From Eumeta japonica (Eukaryota > Arthropoda > Insecta > Lepidoptera > Psychidae), in assembly GCA_005406025.1 (NCBI GenBank), contig BGZK01001453.1, positions 1 through 64,000 on the forward strand: a stretch of DNA of 64,000 nucleotides, in the 5' to 3' direction. Below, piece after piece: positions 11,719 through 23,433 of the stretch. How positions within the stretch are numbered: the first letter of the stretch is position 1; the number at the start of each line of letters is the position of its first letter. The notes beneath the pieces were generated by a model that did not search any database, was not told where the DNA came from, and saw only the letters and a list, made by a program, of their open reading frames with translations. The translations under genes and the position numbers were made by a program.

Positions 11719-13784
11719 GTGTTTACTATTGGAGTTATTTTCTGTTGTAATACTTTTTGTTTCGTCAGCTTATACTGTGTTTTTAGCTTCTTTTTGAGTC
11801 CCCGAGCAACTCAGTACATCGACTTTTTACTTCAAAGTCTTTTGGCTATTTAAAAAACCAATTACACAAAAAAAAAACCTAAAAACGTATATCGCTACGT
11901 CACAACAAACATTTTGCTCTTGTCGTGTGCCGACGTAAAACTACAATATTGAAATGAACCCACAGGGAAACTCAGCGCGGAATGATCGGCATGCCTAATT
12001 CATTTTACTTTACTCTGCGCGGGGTTGGTAATCAAGGTGTTAAATCTCTTGAGAAGTTCATAAATATTGAATAAAATACTGTTATTGTCTTTGTAACAGG
12101 TAGGTTCGTGCATGATAGGTGGCGTTGATGTCGAACTATGTAATATTTGGCGTACGCAATACATGCGCAAATAAATTGCGCCTTAGTTTGGCCTTGTTTT
12201 GTTTAAACGTTTTTTAACAACTATCGAGAAATTGCACTCGTTCTCTTAATTTTGCTTTAGGCAACCGCAAATAATGCAATTATGAAACGAAAAGATTGAC
12301 ATATTAAACTCGATTTCAAGTGTCATTCAGTATCGAAAAACATTTGTCAAATCCGCTAGTAGGAGGAAAGCTAATGTTCGCAACTTGCGGGCAGGCAACG
12401 TCTGTCGGTTTCACTAGTTCAAGTTAAAATTTAATTCTCTCTTGTATAATTTTTCCTTTTGGTTTAAATACAGTTTTAATATAAAACTATTTTTCTAACT
12501 AAAAATGTAAAGGCACAAGCTGTTTTTAACGTATAATTCACGCGGAATGACATGATGTAATTGGAGTTTTAAAATGTCACGAAATGGACGCGCAATTTCA
12601 CGAAATTGTCATTGAATAGAATATCTCATCTAGATTGACTCACTATCTCGGACTGTATGCGTATACGCAATCGACCACAGTCACATTATTTTGGGCACAG
12701 CGTCTATTATGTAATTGCTTTCTGACCACTTTTAAGCGTGTTTTGTTCTAAAATGTATAAAAATACTATGCGCATATACATACGCGAATCTAGAATATTC
12801 GCTATCGTTCATAACTTTTACCTATACATGTAAATTATGTGTATTGCGGTATATGCCGGTACAGATAATTCGATCACGGTAAATCTTAATCATCCTCTAT
12901 GATAAGTATTTCAATCGATTTGAGAGATCATATTTTTATTCATATCTATCATTTTACTCTTATTATTATTATACATATAAAAGAATCATATTTAACATCT
13001 TCGTCACATAAGGAAAACAAGTAATGCGCACGCTAAGGCACAAAAGCACTAATTTTTCATCATTGCTCATGTCAACCGTAAAAGTCGCATCCTTGACGTG
13101 AATCACAGAATTATTGTGTTTTCCTTTTCAAAGAAAACACAAACTTTTCGGGGCATTCATAAGCCATATTGTGCTGTGAACTTATCACGTAACCGAGTTT
13201 GTTTTCCCTATTGAAACAATCTCTTCGGGATCACTTCCGCAACTTTGTTGTTTAACAATCACATATTGTTAAAGTCGGCCACGATTCGTGGGTGCTTACA
13301 CAAAATTATGAAATTGTAAGCTTGTAGAACTGGGTCGCCCTTGCGTAGTTGATATTTTGAAAATTAATGAATATAGATGGAGTCTGACCAAACTTACTCT
13401 GCATTAAGAAGCTTCGACAATCGACAATATCGACAAAACAGTTTTATGTTAAATCGTTACAGAGTTGGCAATGTTACGATATAAATAGATTGATGCAACA
13501 TTTTTTTTAAATAATGGCAATTTGCAATAATTTTTAAATATTGACATTAGAAAAAGACATTGTTAGGTTTTGTTTAGTAGCTATTAGTGTCCAGGCAAGT
13601 TATGTTAGTTTAGCTCTTTTGAGCTGAGTAGCCCTTAAAGTGTTTAAAAATGTCCAGTGTTCAAAGCAAAATAACGTTTCATAAGTTTTTAATTGTGAAT
13701 TCATTCAATGCATTTTTTTTTAATTTTATCTAATTTCTAAAATGTCATTATTGTGTTATATTTAATTAATAAAGAGGACGAATA
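11719..13784. other. Intergenic, nothing recognised
   Basis: AT-rich DNA with a GC-richer pocket at 11925-12040. No coding frame, RNA gene or transposon end could be supported. Confidence 0.4.
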
Positions 13785-13809
13785 ATATATATATATATAT
13801 ATATATATA
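13785..13809. repeat. (AT)n microsatellite
   Basis: Twenty-five bases of uninterrupted AT dinucleotide immediately precede the palindromic element. Confidence 0.9.
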
Positions 13810-13857
13810 CAAATAGAATATACGTATGTGTATATGTAATATGTATATATTACAAAT

Positions 13858-14513
13858 TAGGGTGGTCGTTAAAAATTAATTTTTTTGCAACGCCCCCTTA
13901 AAAGCTTCCTTTTGAGGAAAGAACATTGGGATTTTTTTTTTATTCAAAACAGCACGTGCCTCTAAACCATATGCGGACAACCACCGGCCCTCGGGTCGTA
14001 TCCGGCCCGCTGTGAGATTTGATCCGGCCCGCGAGACATTTTAAAAAATAATATGTCTGATATCTATCACTAAAAATTATGAACACTAGCTTAAAACATT
14101 ACTTTATAATGCACTTCTTTATGAACGCAGCCCGCGAATATATTTGCACACTAAAGTCTGGCCCCGAACATGTCAAAGGTTGTCCATATCTGCTCTAGAC
14201 GATCTAAGTTAATTTTTGGGTATAATTATTTTCTATTTCTTTTTGAATTAAAATTATTGTTTATTGTGATTTTGATCAATTATTCTTTTTTTTATTGTTT
14301 TGTGTTCTATATTTTTTACATTTCGAATAAAGTTGTATTTTTCACGAAATATTCCCAAAAAAGATGATTATCCCCAAAAATTAACTTAGATCGTCTAGAG
14401 GCACGTGTTGTTTTGAATTAAAAAAAAAAAAGAAAATGCTCCCAGCGTTTTTTCATCAAAAGGAAGCTTTTTAGGGGGCGTCGCAGAAAAATTAATTTTT
14501 AACGACCACCTTA
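13858..14513. mobile_element. Palindromic MITE/foldback with TA ends
   Basis: The left end (TAGGGTGGTCG, then TTAAAAATTAATTTTT, ACGCCCCCTT, AAAGCTTCCTTTTGA) is repeated in reverse complement at the right end with only a few mismatches over about 58 bp. The complementarity then continues inward: poly-T, ATTCAAAAC, GCACGTGCCTCTA and TCTAAGTTAATTTTTGGG are matched on the other side. Each arm is therefore about 130-160 bp around a loop of about 140 bp. Ends abut TA, compatible with a Tc1/mariner-type target, though this is inference. The left arm is split by a 225-bp hAT MITE. The open frame at 14170 only reads through loop sequence. Confidence 0.85.
13968..14192 (+). mobile_element. hAT MITE (225 bp) inserted in the palindromic element
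   Basis: The ends read CATATGCGGACAACC and, inverted from the right, CAGATATGGACAACC. They are flanked by 8-bp direct repeats, CTCTAAAC (13960-13967) and CTCTAGAC (14193-14200), differing at one base; an 8-bp duplication is the hAT signature. Both internal flanks match the two ends of the larger hAT at 48705-50537. The left side shares 'GTGAGATTTGAT' and 'GAGACATTTT'; the right side shares 'AACCTTTGACATGTT' (inverted) and 'TTCGCGGGCTGCGTTCA' (inverted). It is thus an internal-deletion derivative of that family with no coding capacity, moved by a transposase supplied elsewhere. Confidence 0.9.
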
Positions 14514-16857
14514 TTACATTTATTTAAATATACTTGAGAGTTGGTTATTATACATACAACAGCATAAAGTTGAATATTGAAGGTCTCAATCCTTTATTTT
14601 CTTGTATCTTATTCAGTCGTGTCTCAAAACAAAGAGATTACTATCTCTATCTTTGCACAAAGGCTTAGACGGATATACCACTAAAACTCTACAAATAACA
14701 GAACTCTTAGATACACTAGGACTAAAATTCTCAGCTTTGTCTTACGCCAGATTATATCTTCTCCTTTGTAGAGGATGAACGTCTAGAAGTAGAGCGTTAT
14801 AGAAGTCATAAAGAGCGATTAACGCCTATCAGCTTGATTCTATATATGTCCACTTGCGTCGCTGACGAAGGAGACGTAAGTTCGATTCTCAGACCTGTAC
14901 CATTATTCATCTAATTCGTATGAATATTGGATTGCCAATTGTGTTATCATCTTCTTCAATGGTATAAGAAAATATTACTAGTAAGCGAATGTAACAAAAA
15001 AGAATTACAAGAATCTTCGACAATACAGTATGTAAATGAACAGCACGGCGTCCATTAAGTATCAAAAACGAATTGAGCAACTTGTGTCTACAATGCCACC
15101 TGCTTGCACACGTGCTTTGATAGCAACGCTTTTAACTAAATCGTATGTTTACGTATTTAATGATAATTAATAAGAGTTAACATTTTTTTTTTATGTTTGC
15201 TTATTGTTACTTTTATGATGCTTATATTAATTAAAATACGAGATGAAGTGACGAAGTACCTGGTAAAAACATTATATATAAAATGTTTGATTCTCACCAG
15301 TTCAGATGCGAACCATGGCCTAACACGCTATTCTTGGAAAAAGATCTGTGTCTTGTAGTGGGGCGTTGTTTAAATCTATTCAGTCAATACCTGCGACGTT
15401 TCTGTGTTTAGCGTCTTGAAACAGCGTCTGAAGGCGGTAGAAATCTAGAGGATCGTGGATTTTATTTTAAGTACAAATAAAACTATTAAATTAAAAAGTT
15501 AATTATTGTGAGATATGCAGATATAGTTGAAGTCAAAGGGAATTGTATTACTGAAAGTCTAAATTAATTTATCCCCAGACACGTTCACGTTTTTTAGACT
15601 TTCAATTAGTCTTTCATTAATTAAACTTTGCCGGACTGCAGATTTAATTTAGTTTATTCGAATTCAAAATAGCGCTCAAATATATTAGTCTACGCTATAC
15701 CCATTTTTATCTAACAAAGACAAAACTAAGAGTAGAGCCACGGTGTTAACGGCCATTTCTGATTTCGGCTGCAGCTCGGAGTTTGGTTTTACAATGATCA
15801 CAATAAAACTCTTCTCGTCTAACATTCAGTGATTTGCGAAATATGTAGGCAGCGATTTATAAAATTACTTTCTAGAATATTATGAATATTATAAAGTATT
15901 GCAAGAAACCATGACATTCATTTCAATTTACATCATTTCTTTTCCAACCCATATCAATAATCATTATTACAAATGTACATTTATAAAATCATTCCCGGTT
16001 ATATTAATACCGTAAATCGACCATCGTGCTTGCATCCTCAAAATTAAGAAAAGGTTTCGATAAAGGCGTCGAGTACACTTATTAATGCCATATACATATA
16101 TCGCGTGTGAGAGCAGCCATTTTTAGGTACCTCAAGGTAAGGAAGGATCGATGTAATTTCTTTCATGATTTCTTCGACGCTAATTTAATTTCCACTTAAT
16201 ATATTCAGTTGCAGTAACATTGTCATCTGCAACTTTATGATAACATGCGAAAACCTTTTTCGAAATATTTCTTCCGGCATACATTTTCTGCATTCAATAA
16301 GTATCCATTGTCGTCTCTAATCAAATTTACACACGCGTTGTCACGGAGCGATTTTTCTCATTAATGTCTGTCCTCTTATTCAATCCACGGAGCTTTTTTG
16401 CTTTCTATTTACCGATATTCCGTTTTGTCCAGTATATTCTTCTTCGCTAAGAAATTGTTTCCACTTCAACACTAAATAAAAAAAAAACGAATCTCCAGCT
16501 ACCTTTTTCGCAGAATTCATTTCCCGATAAAGTAAAACTCTAGTAGGAATGTTGATTTCTAACGGTAGAGAGTTACTTTTACGATAAATAACAAATTTCT
16601 TTCAAGAGCATCAGTATATAGTACAGTGGTTTGTAAGATTGCACAAAGATATAAAAGTCGATTTATAGTGGCACGAATTGAATATATTAAAACTTACGAA
16701 GAAAAATTTAATATCTCTCTAGGGTGAATAAACTTTTTCTGCTATCAATATTCTGATATGTTGAAACTATGCCTGCGTATGTTTTTAGTTCCATTTTTTT
16801 TTCATTTTTAGTATTCACCTAAAAATAATCGTAAATTACCTATGTATCTTACTTTTT
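14514..16857. other. Intergenic, mostly unassigned
   Basis: Apart from a possible SINE head at 14825-14910, I see no coding frame or clear repeat. A short GC-richer stretch lies at 15340-15460. Confidence 0.4.
14825..14910 (+). mobile_element. Possible tRNA-derived SINE head
   Basis: 'AAGTTCGATTCTC' near 14878 fits the RNA polymerase III B box (GGTTCGANNCC), and the preceding 50 bases could hold a decayed D arm. The cloverleaf does not fold fully, so this is not a functional tRNA. Confidence 0.2.
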
Positions 16858-16914
16858 GAAGTGAAACTTCTTTATCGGCGTATGGGAGAAATTTTATAGC
16901 AATGTAACGTTTTT

Positions 16915-16991
16915 CTGTTACGCGCCATCTTTATCTGTTACGCGCCATCTTTATTTCTGGGTAACATTTTTCCGTTATGCGCCATATTTAT
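16915..16991. repeat. 20-bp tandem repeat
   Basis: CTGTTACGCGCCATCTTTAT occurs twice head to tail without mismatch (16915-16934, 16935-16954). A third diverged copy, CCGTTATGCGCCATATTTAT, lies at 16972-16991. Confidence 0.9.
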
Positions 16992-17144
16992 TCAATGTTA
17001 TTAATGTCATCGTGGCATAAACATAATTGTTACTAAGGCCACCTGTCACATATACTTTCTGTCAACACCCTAGATTTATTTACAGTTTGTATATTACATT
17101 TTCCTATTACCTAAGTTGAAACCTTTTCAACCGACATACATGAA

Positions 17145-17315
17145 CTATATCTCACATTCTTTCATTGAGGACTCGATTTTATATGTAGCGTTCGATAATT
17201 TTCCTACAATTCTATATGGCCCTTTATAACATTGCATTAATTGAAAAGTTTTACCTATCACCCTTCTAGGTACATATACCATTACCAAGTCTCCTACATG
17301 AAACTCTGAATATTT
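17145..17315 (-). pseudogene. Gypsy-type integrase C-terminal (GPY/F) fragment
   Basis: The minus-strand frame reads 'EFHVGDLVMVYVPRRVIGKT', then a Gln-rich link and 'YKGPYRIVGKLSNATYKIES', and stops at 17145. The order VGDxVxV...K....GPYxI...L....Y.I is the GPY/F module that ends the integrase of Ty3/Gypsy retrotransposons. A stop at 17316 precedes it. Nothing upstream on that strand shows a catalytic core, so only the final 57 codons remain. The direct 20-bp repeats downstream (16915-16991) may belong to its untranslated or LTR region, which is inference. Confidence 0.7.
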
Positions 17316-17527
17316 CTATTTCTGAAACTCAGTAGTGACGTGAAAAATAATATTTCAATTAAGTGATTAGCGAAAAAATTTTTATAAAGTTATTTGTATC
17401 CATGTCTATGATAATAAAAGACTTTTGCATAAATTTTATCTAATTTAGCTTTATTCAACCAATTTCTGTGAAGTGGTAAATAGTAAATCATTTTTCGAAA
17501 AATGATGTCATAAAGAAGTTTCACTTC

Positions 17528-19685
17528 TTACGTGTGTACACTAATACACACATACTGATTTTTTTTTTATTTATTTATTTTGACTATTAATTAGGGACTT
17601 TAAAAAGAGCAAAGAATGTCTTCATCTCAATTTCAACCTTGGCGTTAAAGTAAACATCATAAAAACTATTTGCCGTAGGTCATCATTGAGTCATCTTTGT
17701 TCACATTAAATATCCAAGTAAAAAAACTCACTTAATAAAGTCGCTTTCTACCGCAAATTGTCGTTGAGCCTCCTTTGGCTACATTAGATATTTAAGTAAT
17801 CCATTGAATTAATTACCAAGTATTGGACGCCCAAGTCAAATACTGGATGACCGAAGTGGCCATTTAAAGTCCGTTGTTACCATTCTGCTATAATTTTCGT
17901 GTAGTAAAATTAATAGAAATATATAATAACAGTATGGAAACTGTAACTACAAATGTTCTCTTTAAGACAGACTTTATAATATGTTATTTATGCGTTAATT
18001 CCATCCACATGTCTTTTTAAAATAAATTTCTTGATAAATCATTATTAAGCACAGTAAACAATAATAATTAAATAAAACGACGTTTAAAAAATTATTATTA
18101 ATTTTTTTGTAAATTTCAGTTATAATTAGAACTCATTCTGTGCGAATATTCGCTATAGACGTTGATAAAGGGAAAATAACAATTGAAATTTGGTTGTATA
18201 CATCACTGCAGTTATTTTTTTGGGATGATATATCATTACAGCCGTACGGGGCCAGTTTATTAAAACGATATCATTCCAATATAAAATCCACACAGAGTAC
18301 CCATATAGCACTAATGCTATTTAATGGGTTCCATGAAATTCCCAAAAAAAATTGCTGTTCATCACCATCATCATCATCGCTCGACCTTCAGCCAGTCGCA
18401 ATGACTGAAAGGGACAAGTCCCGATACACCGAAGGGAGCGTAAATATCGGGGGGAGTGTAGATTCTATTCTGGATTAGGAGTGACGGGAGTTTGTAGAGC
18501 CAGCCGGTATTCGTGCAACCTTTAGCCAGAAACTGGATTAAGGATGGGTAATAGATACTGTAATGTTTATTTGATCAAAAATCAATCTTCATCAAAATCT
18601 GCTATGATAGCATACGTTCAATGTCGCAGCGTAGGCGTTTACGAAGTCGCTTGCAATAAATACGCTTTCTCATTTCACACAGACGCCCACATACTTAATG
18701 CCACTTCACGCTTGGGTCGAGTTTGCGGTCCGACGCTTTCCTGAACTTAACGACTTAACGGCCCTTGTCGTACTAACGTCGTTGCTATGATTGTTTCTAT
18801 CGACTACTCAAATACACCCACATGCAAAGCTCGCCACGTATATGTGACATGTGAGCTATAAATTGTTAGATTTATCTGTATCAGTGGGTATGCTGAAATT
18901 ACAAAAAATCAAAATTGTGATTATGGATTTTCGGCACCAAATTAGTCGTCTTAATCTTATTTTTGAGTGGCGTATCAAAATTAAGTAATTTTAGAGGCAA
19001 TCACAATAATGTATATACAACTTGCAGATTTATAAATAATTTGAAATGGAAAATGTAATGAATTGAAAATATCACTCCATCTAACAGCCACTTTGACAGC
19101 TCACAATATTATAATTCATTTCCCACGTCTTCTTTGACCGCTCAAAGTATCTTTTTATCCGACTGCACGACAGCAAAAACAAGGTTATCGCGTTACGTAC
19201 GTATATAAGATTTTCATACGTTTACACCCAAAGCATGGACGAATTTTGACCAATGAAGTGTCTATCAATTCGTCTCAATCATTCGTCTAAGCTAATGAAT
19301 GACTACATGCTAAGTTTTGTTCTTATAAATTGACAATGGTAGCCGTAAAATACAAATTTATGATAAACATCAAAAAAAAATTCATAACATTGGTCTTTCA
19401 AAATAAAGATTTCAAGGAAAAATCTAGATACATTTATAGTAATAACCTCTGTTTATATGATTACACAACTTAAATTTATAATATTTATTAATAATAATAT
19501 ATCGATAAACGTGATTAACCACGATTATTACAAGGAAACATAACGTAGACACTACTAATAACAAGAAAGTAATCTCAATATATTATTAAAACAGAAGTTA
19601 GAAGGAAGTAAATAAAATAGATATAAAAAAAAAATAAAACAAATCGACTGCGTAAAAGTGAATTAAAATATGGAAACAAAATTAT
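17528..19685. other. Intergenic, unassigned
   Basis: AT-rich DNA with poly-T and TTTA runs near 17560. At 18355-18480 and 18600-18780 there are GC-richer patches, including a (CAT)n-like tract at 18359-18380, that do not encode a protein I recognise. Confidence 0.4.
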
Positions 19686-19689
19686 ATAA

Positions 19690-19830
19690 AAAATCATCCC
19701 ATGAAATATGACAAATATTTGCAGTCTCTCTCGGAGGCATAACATTCATATTCCCTCACTTGCTGCGATTCTTGTCACATGTGTGCCTCAAACTGCAAAT
19801 ATTTATGCAAATACTTGACTGGATAATTTT
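19690..19830. mobile_element. Short palindromic MITE (candidate)
   Basis: AAATATTTGCAGT followed by GAGGCA at about 19713-19738 is matched in inverted orientation by TGCCTCAAACTGCAAATATTT at 19784-19804. Weaker complementarity (AAAATCATCC against GGATAATTTT) extends outward. The whole is about 140 bp with a short loop, the size and form of a MITE. No target duplication is evident. Confidence 0.45.
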
Positions 19831-21054
19831 TTGCATCATCTTTTTTCCATCTTTTTAGTTCACGTCCACGCTGTCGTTATTTTATCAATTTTTTTCATTA
19901 GCTTTTAATACTTTTGTTTATCATGTCGAATACACTTAAGTTTTCAATAAATACACGTACTCTATAATTCCATTGTCGTGCAAAATAATATTTTAATAGA
20001 ATTCACAAAATTATAATAGCTATGCAATATTTGCGTAAATGCCATCGTCGGATCATAAATACAACTGTATTTAAATACATAAATACAACTCATAAATACA
20101 ACTGTTAATGCAACCCTCTACAAAACAAACAATTGTGATTTGCTAATTATGTAATATAAATATTTTAGCAAATATCTTGATTTTATTGACATACAGACAT
20201 TACGCGGAAAATAGTCGGAATAGATTCCTTATACCCTAAAACGTCAAGATCTGGTGTAAACCCGATATTCGAAAAACGGGGTGAAAATAGAAGTTACTAC
20301 TGAATCAGCAATAAAAGACAGTAATATCAAAAACTATCAAATCACCAACCGAATTTTAAGCACTCAATACCGACAAGCATACATGAAACGATAGAAAATT
20401 AATAAAAATGAATAAACAGGCATTAGAAACGTATACCTGTTTGGTGAAAATATAATCAAGCACTCGTGTGTCGTTGAAAGGAAGCGTCCAAAATTAAATT
20501 TTAAGATAGCATTTAATTATGTTCTATAAAATTCTTGAATAAATTATTAAATTATAAGCTAGCTTACCGTGCAGAATATTTACGTGAAGGTAGGCATTGA
20601 TATGTTTTTTCGTTACCTTCAGGCTATGTGTTACAAAAAAATCCACTTTTCTATTATAAAAATGAAAAAAAATATTTTCATGAAATCCGATTTCATAAAT
20701 AATTCAAAGGAGATTGCTTCAAAGGAGACTGAAACGTGTATTAATAAAACTTTTAAGGTAATATTTATGTAAATTATTCACATTGAATTATGGTATGTAT
20801 GGACACTTTTGAAGGATTTATACAAAAAAATATTCGTTTCGATACATTCAAAGAAGCGTACTGTAAATATAATAAGATAAATAATTTAAGGTGCGTCGTT
20901 ATTACGCGTAACTTGGTTATATCGTTACCGGAAAAGTTAATTTAGAACAGTTATCCTCTAACCAAATACAATGGATTGTGTCAGGTTTTTCGGAATTGCG
21001 TTTTAATGTGTCATGAAATATAGATTTTTAATTTTATTAGATTTGAATTGGGTA
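19831..21054. other. Intergenic, nothing recognised
   Basis: AT-rich DNA with a short irregular repeat of ATAAATACAACT at 20055-20104. No gene could be supported. Confidence 0.45.
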
Positions 21055-21145
21055 AGCGAGCATGTGGATATCTAGAAAGTTCATGGTCACCGCTGCCCAT
21101 AGACATCCACAACTCCAGAGGAGCCACTTGAGTATTAAGTTTATG
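21055..21145 (-). mobile_element. LINE/SINE-tail repeat, decayed copy
   Basis: 'ATGGTCACCGCTGCCCATAG' and 'ATCCACAACTCCAGAGGAGC' are the reverse complement of a tail shared with 41.8 kb and 40.4 kb ('GTGGATATCCATGGGCG...'). The family is a common lepidopteran retroelement tail. Confidence 0.6.
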
Positions 21146-22334
21146 TCCATGATCACTATTTCTTTTAAACATTTCCGATTTTTTTTCTAATACAGCTAAT
21201 TTTCATAAATGAATTGGAATGCCAGAGATAAGATACCGCTTTCTTTAAACTTATTTCTAAGAGATACACGAGTTCAGAGAGTACACGAATGGCCCGCGTC
21301 TGCAGCACAAAAATTCTAAGTTAGTATTAAGAAATAACAGAATTTTATAACATTTCATTATTCTTCTTTAATTATTGGAGCTACCATAAATACAATAAAA
21401 CGTTTTAATACTTTTTTTTTTAATTTTTCCGTAGCTTAACATTCAACAACACAAAATATTTGTTGACAAATACACATATAGATTACATTAAAATTTTCGG
21501 ATTTCCGACATATATGACATAAATTCTGCTGCGCCGTGTGCCTTATAATAAAATATTACCTTATCAAAAAAAATCGAATAATATTTTCTACACATAGCAG
21601 TCGTCCGTCCACTCAAATACAGTTTGTTAAAACATAAGCTCCAAGCCTGTAACAGTCTCTGGAAATAAACACTGGCAAGAATTACAATAATAAAAAATCA
21701 TAATGAAACAAAAAAAGAGTTATAAATATTGAACGGTCATTTATTACTTGATCACACTTTTTTCAAACGCACGAGACCAAAAAAAATCGGTAATTTCCTT
21801 GACACGTCTTCAATATTATATAATATAAAACCACTTAATAGCATCCCTACGTACATAATTAGAAAGACATATTACAATTCATATTTATAAACATATTCAG
21901 ATACATAAATAAAATAGTATATTACAATATTTCAAAGGAGATTAAGTCAATAAATGTTTTTTATGAAAAAGTGAAATATCAGAGTCGACGTAAAATCGAA
22001 AGAACACTTGTCCAGTTTCCTCGTCATTCTATTGCATTTAATCATTGAAGAATTTATAAACAGTTTAATGTTCGCAATTCTCGCATTTGAAGAGCGATGT
22101 CTTGGGAGACCGTGTATTCTTTTAAATCTAGAAATTGTATCGAAGTTGAAGTAGGACTCGAATTCAAAATCGATCGAAAACGAAGTCAGTAACGGAAGTG
22201 GAATTATGTTTCATAAATTGATACGAAATTCAATATCAATCGCCAGACACACAGAGTCGGGTATACGATCGACTTGAAAACTGTACAAATTAAAAAAGGA
22301 AGAAGCTCAAAGTCCACATTAACATTCGGCGAAA
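21146..22334. other. Intergenic, with a faint array remnant
   Basis: No gene is seen. At 22125-22215 a weak purine-rich run (GACTCGAATTCAAAATCGATCG) may be a decayed member of the GAATCG array family. Confidence 0.35.
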
Positions 22335-22690
22335 TGTTATCAAGTGTTTCGTCGCCCGCCCGCCGGCCCGAGTTCGTTCTCGTCACGCGCGACAAAAATT
22401 AACGAGATAACTTTGATTGCTTCCCTGGTTTAAACATGTTTTATCTCCAAGATCGCGTACGGCTCGTGTAAGGCACTTTCGTAATATGACGCGGGGTCGC
22501 CTTTTGAGGTAACTTTGATGGCGACATCGGGACGAGGCGGAACACCTCAATTCGTTTCGCAACTTCGTCCGTCGCCGTGTCGCTTCGAACGGAAAGTTGT
22601 CGAGCTAATTTTCTTTTATACTTCCCCTTGTATTATTGCGTCGGTGACGGCATGCGACATTATAATCGCTGGAAATACCCCCTCCTCGTC
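22335..22690. promoter_or_regulatory. CpG-rich island, possible promoter or first exon
   Basis: About 350 bp are far richer in G+C and CpG than the surroundings, including CGTCGCCCGCCCGCCGGCCC and many CGs to 22680. In insects such islands often mark promoters or exons. A GAG|GTAACT at 22506-22514 would fit a 5' splice site. No ATG-initiated frame has a recognisable protein: the 180-codon frame from 22515 begins in the island but its second half reads through a degenerate repeat. Promoter status is inference. Confidence 0.25.
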
Positions 22691-22794
22691 CCAAATCATA
22701 CCTACTGTCTCCGAAAATATGAACATAATTCACATAACGCAAACACTCCGCTCAGTGCACATAGAAATAAATCGCTTTATTTTTCATCACCAGT

Positions 22795-23045
22795 CGCGTT
22801 CTCGAATTCGATCTCGATATCGTGATTGCGATTCCGATTTTAGTGTCGATCTATGTCCCGATTCGGTTCTGTTATCCATCTCAATCACCGCCCTCGATTC
22901 GTTTCTGATCAAATGGTACGAAAGGATACTTTTACAACGAAAACACATGTCCGGCCGTATAATTCTTTTGTTGGGAAACAGTCTCTCTTTCGTTCTCACT
23001 CTAGACCTCGATCCCGGTCCCGCTCGCGATTTTAATCCTGGAGCA
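22795..23045 (-). mobile_element. Degenerate GAATCG-type array (reverse orientation)
   Basis: On the plus strand the run reads CGATCTCGATATCGTGATTG, CGATTCCGATTTTAG, CCCGATTCGG and, at 22980-23035, TCGATCCCGGTCCCGCTCGC. These are the complement of the purine-rich array words seen elsewhere. Open frames across it are Arg/Ser/Asp-rich only because of the repeat; they should not be read as an RS protein. Confidence 0.5.
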
Positions 23046-23360
23046 ATGTTCATCTAGATCCTCTTAAGGAATTCGTCCACACTAGTAGAGCCGCAGGTAA
23101 AAGATTACGTATATCTATTAAAATCTCGCCATGTAACGTAGTTCCACAATAAAAAAATTAGTCTTATAAATCGGACCAGTTACAAGTTCATTAACAAACA
23201 ACATTCAGAAAGACGCTGTGTTTCATAATATGTTGATATTTATGGTGACAATTATGTAAAAATAGTGTTATATAATATCAGTCCTATACGATCTTTCTAT
23301 AAATGTAAAAAATACAATGTGAAAATTAACGCTCATCCAATATAGTACCTAGGTAACTTA

Positions 23361-23433
23361 TTTAGCTGCATTAGCATAAATATGATCGTGGATGAATTTC
23401 ATTCACTATAATATTTAAGCTAATGCAGCTAAA
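23361..23433. repeat. 73-bp hairpin, pre-miRNA-like
   Basis: TTTAGCTGCATTAGCATAAATAT (23361-23383) pairs with its reverse complement at 23411-23433 with one mismatch. Inside the 27-base loop, GTGGATG can pair with CATTCAC, giving an internal bulge and a small terminal loop. Size, arm length and bulge fit a microRNA precursor, but I recognise no known insect miRNA in either arm. A MITE remnant is the simpler alternative. Confidence 0.5.

Larger units (their letters stand above)
16858..17527. repeat. Region bounded by perfect inverted 18-mers
   Basis: GAAGTGAAACTTCTTTAT at 16858-16875 recurs as its exact reverse complement at 17510-17527. The 670-bp interval contains a Gypsy-like fragment and a 20-bp tandem repeat. 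The 18-mer contains a small palindrome (GAAGTGAAACTTC), and a related word (AAAGAAGTGAAATTTCTT) occurs near 30890. These could be terminal repeats of an unknown element or a shared dispersed motif. Confidence 0.45.

Noticed and set aside
14170..14367. 65-codon frame rich in Phe/Ile/Leu (membrane-protein-like)
   Set aside because: It is an AT-rich loop of the palindromic element; hydrophobicity follows from T-rich codons.
14825..14910. Functional tRNA gene
   Set aside because: Only the T-arm-like segment fits; the rest does not fold as a cloverleaf.
22787..23053. Arg/Ser-rich frame resembling an RS-domain splicing protein
   Set aside because: The RSRSR-type composition arises from translating the repeated TCGATCTCG-like words; the same array elsewhere gives similar peptides.
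22515..23057. Longest open frame (180 codons)
   Set aside because: Its first part is in a CpG island and its second part reads the degenerate array. Alternative frames over the same bases are equally open, and no domain is recognisable.
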